From Prevotellaceae bacterium (lineage in GTDB: Bacteria > Bacteroidota > Bacteroidia > Bacteroidales > UBA932): a DNA stretch of 10,795 nt. Below, in pieces: positions 5,797 through 10,795 of the stretch (its first letter is position 1; each line of letters begins with the position of its first letter). Under the pieces are notes generated by a model. It was not told the origin of the DNA. It saw only the letters and a list, made by a program, of their open reading frames with translations, and made no database searches. The position numbers were made by a program, and so were the translations under genes. The DNA is taken from assembly GCA_031254635.1 (NCBI GenBank), contig JAIRUB010000005.1:1-10795 (forward strand). Reading direction: 5' to 3'.

Positions 5797-6528
5797 ATGA
5801 AGAAACAAGCTACTTTTCGCAGAGCTATGCTTACCTTGTTGCGCTTTACCCGTGATGAACAAATGGGGTTAATCCTTCTTTTCACCCTTGTACTAATGGT
5901 AATTTTCGTCCCCCGCTTTATGTTGCCGCCTGACCCCGGTCCACTGAATTTCGAAGAACTGAAACGGCATATCGATAGTTTGGAACAGACGGGTGAACCG
6001 CCTACGTACCGTCAGGCTTCTTTTACAGAAAACAAAGCTGGAGCTTACCCTTCGTATTCATTTCGTAAGACGGATACGGTGCGGGGAAGCATCGACTACA
6101 AGCCTTTTGTGCGTCCTGAGACTGCGGAGGTAATACTCAATTTGAATACGGCTGATACTACCGAATTGCAACAAGTACGCGGCATCGGCAGTTATTTCGC
6201 TCGCCGCATTGTGGACTACAGAATGCGGTTAGGCGGCTATGTTCACATCGGTCAGCTAATGGAAATCAACGGTATTGATGAGGAACGGGTACTGCGTTGG
6301 CAAAAGCAATTAAAAGTTGACCCGAGCGTAATAAATAAAATTGATTTATCAACGGCTACAGAAGAAGAATTACGCCTACATCCTTACATCGGCTACTATG
6401 CAGCACGAGGCATTATCAGTTTTAGAAAAATACAACCGGTGGTAAGTTTGGATGATTTGGTGCAAAACAATGTACTCACGGAGGGGGTGGCGGAACGGTT
6501 GGTGCCGTACGTACAGCCCACGAATTAG
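5797..6528 (+). CDS. Membrane-anchored helix-hairpin-helix protein, ComEA-like
   Basis: The 243-residue protein has one N-terminal membrane anchor (about residues 23-39, LILLFTLVLMVIFVP), a low-complexity linker to about residue 110, and two helix-hairpin-helix units. The first (about 114-170) has NLNTADTTELQQVRGIGSYF, the typical ComEA wording in which the G-I-G hairpin contacts the DNA backbone. The second (about 180-235) repeats the pattern as IDLSTATEEELRLHPYIGYY. ComEA proteins bind incoming double-stranded DNA outside the cytoplasmic membrane during natural transformation, and the single N-terminal anchor fits that placement. In Bacteroidetes this family is common without proven competence, so a DNA-binding role is supported but uptake is inferred. 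Its TAG stop (6526-6528) overlaps the rsmI stop on the other strand, leaving no room for a terminator between the convergent genes. Confidence 0.85.
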   Translation: MKKQATFRRAMLTLLRFTRDEQMGLILLFTLVLMVIFVPRFMLPPDPGPLNFEELKRHIDSLEQTGEPPTYRQASFTENKAGAYPSYSFRKTDTVRGSIDYKPFVRPETAEVILNLNTADTTELQQVRGIGSYFARRIVDYRMRLGGYVHIGQLMEINGIDEERVLRWQKQLKVDPSVINKIDLSTATEEELRLHPYIGYYAARGIISFRKIQPVVSLDDLVQNNVLTEGVAERLVPYVQPTN

Positions 6529-7196
6529 TGGACTCCCGCTACACACACAACTATTTCCCCCTTGGGCTCGTGCTGTGAGTAGTATTCAGCTAATTCGGAC
6601 AAGCTGCCACGGCGGTTTTCTTCGTGTAACTTCGATATTTCGCGCGATACACAGGCTTGCCGTTCAGACCCGAGAGCCTCAGCTAATTTGGTGAGGGTTT
6701 TCACTAACCTGTAAGGCGATTCGTAGAATACCATCGTACGTTCTTCTTGTGCTAATTGAGCTATGCGGGTTTGCCGTCCTTTTTTTTGAGGAAGAAAGCC
6801 CTCGAAGCAGAAGCGGTCACAGGGCAGACCGGAATTTACCAATGCAGGAATAAGGGCAGTGGCGCCTGGTAAACATTCTACTTCTATGCCTTGAGCCACA
6901 CAGGTACGTACTAGCAAAAAGCCCGGATCACTGATGCCCGGTGTACCCGCATCGCTGATAAGCGCCACATTGCTGCCGGCAGCAATACGCTCGGCAATAT
7001 CAGCCACTGTGCGGTGTTCGTTGAACTTGTGGTGGGCTACCAAGCGCGTTTTGATCTTGTATTTTTTGAACAGCACTGAAGAAGTACGGGTATCTTCGGC
7101 TAATACATAGTCCACCTCCTGTAATATACGCAAAGCGCGAAAACTAATATCTTCGAGATTGCCTACAGGAGTGGGAACAAGAAACAGTTTAGCCAT
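6525..7196 (-). CDS. rsmI: 16S rRNA (cytidine-1402-2'-O)-methyltransferase RsmI
   Basis: Uses S-adenosylmethionine to methylate the 2'-O of C1402 of 16S rRNA, next to the decoding site, together with RsmH (N4). The 223-residue protein belongs to the tetrapyrrole methylase fold. Visible family motifs are VPTPVGNLEDIS (7-18), LAEDTRTS (32-39), SDAGTPGISDPG (81-92), the PGATA loop (110-114) and MVFYESPYR (155-163), with GEIVV near the end. It lacks the roughly 60-residue C-terminal extension of the E. coli protein (286 aa), as is usual in Bacteroidetes. ATG at 7194-7196. It begins 9 bp after the coiled-coil protein gene, so both are probably one transcript from the promoter near 7867. Its TAA overlaps the ComEA-like gene's TAG by two bases, and the coding regions overlap by 4 bp. 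Confidence 0.95.
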   Translation of the reverse strand: MAKLFLVPTPVGNLEDISFRALRILQEVDYVLAEDTRTSSVLFKKYKIKTRLVAHHKFNEHRTVADIAERIAAGSNVALISDAGTPGISDPGFLLVRTCVAQGIEVECLPGATALIPALVNSGLPCDRFCFEGFLPQKKGRQTRIAQLAQEERTMVFYESPYRLVKTLTKLAEALGSERQACVSREISKLHEENRRGSLSELAEYYSQHEPKGEIVVCVAGVH

Positions 7197-7205
7197 CGCT
7201 ATTGT

Positions 7206-7823
7206 TTAAAGGTAACGACGGTGGATAATCGATAGGAACAGTTGTGCAGTGCTGCCGGTATTGTCCCAATGAGGAAATGCTTCGGCAAGATATTGCTGCG
7301 CTTCGTCGAAACTTTGTAACCCATTAAGATATTTGACGGTTTGAGTAAATATTTCGGCCTTGCCGAACAATTCCTTAATGAATAGCAGCCTGTCGTTGAT
7401 ACTGATTGCTTTGGCTATGTCATTAACCCGCGTGCCGGTGGTGGTTACTTCGGGCTTAGCGGCAATCTTATCGTGTACAGAAGGTTGGCCATGGAACTTG
7501 TCGGCCAACGTCTCTATGCTATGCTTTTCCGGTGCGACTGTAAGTATATCCACAACAGGTGTTGGTATTGCTACTACCTCAGGTTCTTTGTCCTCATCAA
7601 CAATTTCAGACACTTTTTGGACCTTTATTTCTTCTATATTCTTCTGTACCAGCGATAATTTCTCATTTAAGGCAGCAATTTGCTCGCTGAGCTGGACTTT
7701 TTCTTCCTGCAATTGCTCGATTTTCCGGATTTCTTCCAAAATTAAAATTTCGCATTCTCTTACAGTCTCTAACACTGCTGTCATTTTCGTCATCATGTTG
7801 TTGATATTTTCTTGTGGGGTCAT
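7206..7823 (-). CDS. Uncharacterised coiled-coil protein upstream of rsmI
   Basis: I do not recognise a named gene. The 205-residue product has three parts. Residues about 10-75 are strongly charged with leucine spacing of a coiled coil (ILEEIRKIEQLQEEKVQLSE). Residues about 76-130 form a Pro/Val/Thr-rich linker (EPEVVAIPTPVVDI). Residues about 132-205 are a compact helical domain with VNDIAKAISINDRLLFIKEL and a final LFLSIIHRRYL. The (I)xINDRxLFIxELF pattern occurs at the C-terminus of a hypothetical family in Bacteroidetes, as I recall it, sometimes following a coiled coil. There is no signal peptide or membrane segment, so it should be cytoplasmic. ATG at 7821-7823; rsmI follows after 9 bp. 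Co-transcription with rsmI suggests, but does not show, a link to ribosome or cell-cycle housekeeping. Confidence 0.8.
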   Translation of the reverse strand: MTPQENINNMMTKMTAVLETVRECEILILEEIRKIEQLQEEKVQLSEQIAALNEKLSLVQKNIEEIKVQKVSEIVDEDKEPEVVAIPTPVVDILTVAPEKHSIETLADKFHGQPSVHDKIAAKPEVTTTGTRVNDIAKAISINDRLLFIKELFGKAEIFTQTVKYLNGLQSFDEAQQYLAEAFPHWDNTGSTAQLFLSIIHRRYL

Positions 7824-7836
7824 ATAATATTATTTT

Positions 7837-7844
7837 TATCTTTG
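7837..7844 (+). promoter_or_regulatory. Promoter -7 element of thymidine kinase
   Basis: TATCTTTG fits TAnnTTTG; a TTG at 7812-7814 stands 22 nt upstream, inside the 17-23 nt window. The start would be near 7850, about 45 nt before the tdk ATG at 7895. The element is the left arm of the 11-bp inverted repeat 7837-7847/7864-7874. Confidence 0.55.
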
Positions 7845-7866
7845 TATGAAAAATTGAATTAAAATA

Positions 7867-7874
7867 CAAAGATA
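7867..7874 (-). promoter_or_regulatory. Promoter -7 element of the coiled-coil protein/rsmI unit
   Basis: The minus strand carries TATCTTTG here, 43 bp upstream of the ATG at 7823, giving a start near 7860. No TTG lies at the usual -33 distance. The element is the right arm of the perfect inverted repeat, so the two genes share a symmetric promoter region in which the two -7 elements face each other. Confidence 0.5.
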
Positions 7875-7894
7875 CTATATTTTCAGCAAATACC

Positions 7895-8455
7895 ATGTTT
7901 TTAGAAAGTGCAAAAAATCCGGGATGGATAGAAATTATTTGTGGATCAATGTTTTCCGGAAAGACTGAGGAATTGATCCGGCGCATGAAACGGGCGCATT
8001 TTGCAAACCAACAAGTAGAAATTTTTAAGCCATTGATTGACGTGCGCTATTCCGAGACAGACATAGTATCGCATGATGCCAATGCCATACGTTCTACCCC
8101 TGTGGAATCGTCCGGCAATATCCTCTTGTTGACAGGCGATGTGGAAGTGGTGGGCATTGATGAGGCACAATTTTTCGATATGCATTTGGTGGAAGTATGC
8201 AAGACTTTAGCTGATAGTGGTATTAGGGTAATTATTGCTGGCCTTGACATGGATTATCTCGGCAGGCCTTTTGGCCCTATGCCGGCGCTGATGGCTATGG
8301 CAGAGTATGTAACCAAAGTGCATGCCATTTGTGTGCGCTGTGGTAATTTAGCCCATCATTCGCATAGGCTCACTGCCGGTGATAAATTAGTGGAATTAGG
8401 CGAAAAAGACAGTTACGCGCCCTTGTGCCGCCACTGTTTTAATGAAGCGGTGTGA
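7895..8455 (+). CDS. tdk: Thymidine kinase, class II
   Basis: Phosphorylates thymidine (and deoxyuridine) with ATP to dTMP in the pyrimidine salvage pathway. The 186-residue protein has the full class II layout: Walker A GSMFSGKT (17-24), the Walker B-like DEAQFF (89-94) with catalytic Glu90, AGLDMDYLGRPF (115-126) before the flexible lasso, and a structural zinc site of two cysteine pairs, C146-x2-C149 (CVRC) and C178-x2-C181 (CRHC). Class II enzymes are normally tetramers inhibited by dTTP. ATG at 7895 is preceded by AT-rich sequence and the promoter at 7837-7844. The gene ends 13 bp before the convergent pnuC stop, with no obvious terminator hairpin between. Length and motifs are complete. 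Confidence 0.96.
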   Translation: MFLESAKNPGWIEIICGSMFSGKTEELIRRMKRAHFANQQVEIFKPLIDVRYSETDIVSHDANAIRSTPVESSGNILLLTGDVEVVGIDEAQFFDMHLVEVCKTLADSGIRVIIAGLDMDYLGRPFGPMPALMAMAEYVTKVHAICVRCGNLAHHSHRLTAGDKLVELGEKDSYAPLCRHCFNEAV

Positions 8456-8468
8456 AAGTAACAACTCT

Positions 8469-9098
8469 TCAATAATCTTCGATCTTCATGCTTTTCTTCC
8501 ATTTATAATAACCAATAACCGATGCTACGGTGTAGCAGCCGAAGAGAATCGCGGTAGGGTAGAGCCCTTGCCACAGGGATAAAGCCATGGTCAACAAATT
8601 AACAAAGAGCCAAACCCACCATTGTTCTAAAATTTTCTTCGCTAACATCCAGGTCGCCACAATACTGAGCGCAGTGGCTAATGCCTCGCCCACAGGCGCT
8701 GCCGAGTCGGTGTAGGCGCTTAGAATGAAAGTGAACAAGACGAAGAGGAGGGCGGAGTAAAGGAGTAGGAGGGCTATTAATTTTGAATTTTGAATTTTGA
8801 ATTTTGAATTCTTGAATAATAAACTGCTTACTACTAACTGCCGACTGCCGACTGCTGACTGCTGACTGCCAACTGCTGTTCGCTTGCTCCAAAGAACCCA
8901 GCCATAGATAGAGGCGAGTATGTAGTAAATATACAATCCCATATAGGCGTAAAACTTCGCATTTAAAAAAATATAAACGTAAAAAGCTGATGAAATAAAG
9001 CCTACTACCCACATCATGCGCTGCTGCCTGATTTCCAAAAACAGGTAAATCAGCGCAAATGCTGCACCTATAATTTCGATGATAATTTCTTCCTGCAT
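8469..9098 (-). CDS. pnuC: PnuC-family vitamin transporter with a repeat-derived insertion
   Basis: A 209-residue inner-membrane protein of the PnuC family, which moves nicotinamide riboside, thiamine (PnuT) or other vitamins by facilitated diffusion trapped by phosphorylation. Hydrophobic helices are visible at about 5-22, 28-46, 50-70, 108-127, 135-152 and 157-200, with family-like wording in YYILASIYGWVLW and WWVWLFVNLLTMALSLWQG. Residues about 74-107, between the third and fourth hydrophobic regions, are encoded by 7-bp repeats (8780-8878) and read AVGSQQSAVGSRQ and later NSKFKIQNSK. They look unlike any PnuC. Without them the protein has about 176 residues. The ATG (9096-9098) follows the TonB receptor stop by 2 nt, so the two are one operon and probably one uptake route. 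This pairing matches the Bacteroidetes thiamine operon (receptor, PnuT, thiamine pyrophosphokinase), but no kinase gene follows here. Confidence 0.85.
   Translation of the reverse strand: MQEEIIIEIIGAAFALIYLFLEIRQQRMMWVVGFISSAFYVYIFLNAKFYAYMGLYIYYILASIYGWVLWSKRTAVGSQQSAVGSRQLVVSSLLFKNSKFKIQNSKLIALLLLYSALLFVLFTFILSAYTDSAAPVGEALATALSIVATWMLAKKILEQWWVWLFVNLLTMALSLWQGLYPTAILFGCYTVASVIGYYKWKKSMKIEDY
8780..8878. repeat. Two heptamer-repeat blocks inserted in-frame in pnuC
   Basis: Two 7-bp arrays are joined by a 15-bp spacer. Block A (8780-8807) is four perfect copies of ATTTTGA. Block B (8823-8878) is eight units in strict register: ACTGCTT, ACTACTA, ACTGCCG twice, ACTGCTG twice, ACTGCCA, ACTGCTG. 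Together they cover 99 bp, a multiple of three, so the pnuC frame is kept. Three heptamers equal seven codons, which is why the protein shows a 7-residue repeat (AVGSQQS, AVGSRQL). The same period occurs at 3507-3555 with a different unit. Confidence 0.85.
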
Positions 9099-9100
9099 AT

Positions 9101-10795
9101 TTATAATTTGATGCCTAATTTTAATGCCACATTAGTAGTTGCCTGCGGGAAAAATCTCCTATCCTGAAAATCGGGCGAACCGTCGGCGAATACAGCTCTG
9201 TAGTTCACAAAGGCAGAAGATGAATAATACAGATTGAAAATATTGTTGACTGCCAATTGTGCAAAGCAATTAATCTTATTAAAAGTAAAATTATAGTCGG
9301 CATGGAAGTTGAAAGGAAAATAAGCATTAATTTTGCGTTCGTTGGAGGCGGTATTGTCGTAATACTGATCGCTCACATACTTGCCGGTAATGTTTAATTT
9401 AAGGTTGCTGACGGGTTTTATACAAACTGTAAAAGCTCCGATAATGTTGGGTGAATAAGCTATGTCCACATCCGAAAATTGTTCTTCCCGTTGTTTCAAC
9501 CAAGCGCTTTGTGTGGCGTCAGCATATTCGTCCACATAGTTGGTGTAGTCTTTCAGTTTGTTGCGGCTTAGGGTAAAATTGCCTTCCAACTCAATGAACG
9601 GCGATAAATGCGCTGTTGCAAAAAGTTCCATACCCATGCGGTAGCTTTTGGGAATATTCGTCATGATAGCTCGGTAGGCATCGTTTACCCGTCCTGTAGC
9701 CACTATCTGATTACGGTAGTTCATGTAGTAAAGGTTGATACCCATGGAGGTGATCTCGCCATAGTTGGCGTAACCGGCTTCCCAATCGTACAGCGTTTCG
9801 GCTTGTGGCGGTGTGCGGATACCGTTTTTGTCGGCATCTTTCAAATCGCTGCGGTTAGGCTCGCGATTAACCAAGGCAAAGGAAAGGTAGGCGCGATGAC
9901 TGCCTGAAGTAAACTGCAAACCAAGCTGAGGGTTCAGAAAATGCCATTGGTAGGTAGTGTCTAAGAAGCCTGTCAGCGGCCTTTCGTAAAAATCGTCATC
10001 TTCGCCGTAGAGTTTGAAGTGAACATAACGATATTGCAGATTACCATATACCGAAAAATTTTTATTAATGCCATAGGCTACTTTGGCGAAACTGTTAGCC
10101 TCGCTTTTGGTGCCGGTATTTTCATACCAGTGCCGGTTGTATTCAATCTCACCGGCGTTGTACTGTGTCCACAGCACCCTGCCTATATGGTCGCCTATAT
10201 AGCGGCTGGCGCCTGCTGAGAGATTAACTTGCCATTTACTATTCTTATAGTCGGCCGAAAAGTTGAGGCCGTAGTAATCGTTGTCAAGCCCCTTGCGGCG
10301 TACAAGGTCGCTTTTCTTATAACTTACTCCATTGATTATTTGTGTTGGAATACCATATTTCGACAGGCTTGTATTTTCTTTGTATTGTTCATAGTAGCCC
10401 TTGCCCTTGGTATAGAAGATACTACTACTCAAATTCCAGTATTTTGTCAGTTCTTGCAAGTAGTGTAAATGCAGGTGTGTTTGCGTGTAGTTGTCGGTTT
10501 CGTTATCGTAGAATTCTATTTGGCTGTTATTGTCGTGGTATAAACCTGATACATTATAGCGACGGTTGGTTTCCAACGAGTCGTAAGGCACGCCGTCGAA
10601 AGTAAGCCGCGTATGTTGTTCGCCATAGAGCAGCGTGGCTTTTAGTATTTGGCTTTTTCCTCTCCACGAAGCGGCTAAGCGGGCGCTTTGCTGATTGCTG
10701 CTGCTGCGCTCAAGGTAGCCCTCGCTGTTGGTGCGGCTGTAGTCGGCTTCCATGCCAAAACCATAAAAAATATCGCCGCTACCCAAACTTATTGC
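9101..10795 (-). CDS. TonB-dependent outer-membrane receptor, C-terminal part
   Basis: The frame is open from the right edge (Ala-Ile-Ser-Leu-Gly at 10795-10781) to the TAA at 9101-9103, so the first 564 residues seen are the end of a longer protein; the plug domain and start lie outside. The sequence alternates short aromatic-rich beta strands and polar loops as in a 22-strand barrel (FSVYGNLQYRYVHFKLYGED, LNITGKYVSDQYYDNTAS, FNFHADYNFTFNKINCFAQL) and ends in strand-like NVALKLGIKL. A NREPNRSD loop followed by AETLYDWEAGY is common in Bacteroidetes receptors. These proteins import scarce nutrients across the outer membrane using TonB energy. This is a stand-alone receptor: no SusD-like gene follows. 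Instead a PnuC transporter begins 2 nt after the stop, pointing to a vitamin, thiamine most likely by operon analogy. Any riboswitch would lie beyond the right edge. Confidence 0.9.
   Translation of the reverse strand, partial: AISLGSGDIFYGFGMEADYSRTNSEGYLERSSSNQQSARLAASWRGKSQILKATLLYGEQHTRLTFDGVPYDSLETNRRYNVSGLYHDNNSQIEFYDNETDNYTQTHLHLHYLQELTKYWNLSSSIFYTKGKGYYEQYKENTSLSKYGIPTQIINGVSYKKSDLVRRKGLDNDYYGLNFSADYKNSKWQVNLSAGASRYIGDHIGRVLWTQYNAGEIEYNRHWYENTGTKSEANSFAKVAYGINKNFSVYGNLQYRYVHFKLYGEDDDFYERPLTGFLDTTYQWHFLNPQLGLQFTSGSHRAYLSFALVNREPNRSDLKDADKNGIRTPPQAETLYDWEAGYANYGEITSMGINLYYMNYRNQIVATGRVNDAYRAIMTNIPKSYRMGMELFATAHLSPFIELEGNFTLSRNKLKDYTNYVDEYADATQSAWLKQREEQFSDVDIAYSPNIIGAFTVCIKPVSNLKLNITGKYVSDQYYDNTASNERKINAYFPFNFHADYNFTFNKINCFAQLAVNNIFNLYYSSSAFVNYRAVFADGSPDFQDRRFFPQATTNVALKLGIKL

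Noticed and set aside
8599..9012. Alternative 137-codon minus-strand frame inside pnuC
   Set aside because: It is kept open partly by the stop-free heptamer arrays; the other frame has the helices of PnuC and the operon-type start 2 nt after the receptor.
1..10795. New defence, toxin or mobile system
   Set aside because: Every sizeable gene belongs to a housekeeping, transport or regulatory family or is a single uncharacterised protein; no transposase, integrase, nuclease-methylase pair or toxin-antitoxin pair was found.

Overview
The window looks like Bacteroidetes (Bacteroidota) chromosome, most likely Bacteroidales. The evidence is the promoter grammar (TTG, about 19 nt, TAnnTTTG), the lack of clear Shine-Dalgarno sites, and the gene families: a Big_2 lipoprotein, a YihY with a winged-helix tail, a short RsmI, a membrane-anchored ComEA-like protein, and a TonB receptor followed by PnuC. 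It is mainly a housekeeping region. I see no phage, CRISPR, toxin or complete insertion sequence.

Layout, left to right. (1) 1-516, minus: 5' part of a surface lipoprotein gene that runs off the left edge. It has a good promoter and a Big_2 domain, but the frame breaks near 190-217. (2) 517-839: promoter, a 14-bp palindrome and a hairpin-rich, GC-richer patch. (3) 840-3473, minus: rimO followed after 3 nt by a yihY-family gene that is complete except for one in-frame TAG. (4) 3474-3830: no protein gene, but a very good promoter, a sequence folding into a long bulged hairpin ending in U5, and a second terminator-like hairpin. I read this as a small RNA of about 160 nt, probably of the 6S type found in Bacteroidetes. 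A 7-bp-periodic repeat lies between it and rimO. (5) 3831-4562, minus: biotin protein ligase with a TTG start. (6) 4563-4887: decayed 3' end of an MFS sugar transporter, then the promoter region of a rightward AraC-type regulator. (7) 4888-6528, plus: the AraC regulator and a ComEA-like helix-hairpin-helix protein. (8) 6525-7823, minus: an uncharacterised coiled-coil protein and rsmI. (9) 7895-8455, plus: thymidine kinase, whose promoter faces that of the coiled-coil gene inside a perfect inverted repeat. (10) 8469-10795, minus: the C-terminal part of a TonB-dependent receptor followed after 2 nt by a PnuC-family transporter carrying an in-frame heptamer-repeat insertion of about 99 bp.

Themes. 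RimO and RsmI modify ribosomal protein S12 and 16S rRNA. BirA and Tdk serve cofactor attachment and nucleotide salvage. The TonB receptor and PnuC probably form one vitamin-uptake route across both membranes, with thiamine the leading guess. Three loci are damaged: the lipoprotein (frameshifts), yihY (amber codon) and the sugar porter (remnant). The first two could be sequencing errors; the third is real decay. The most interesting items are the putative 6S-type RNA, the 7-bp-periodic repeats (one translated inside a membrane transporter) and the transporter remnant next to an apparently intact AraC regulator.
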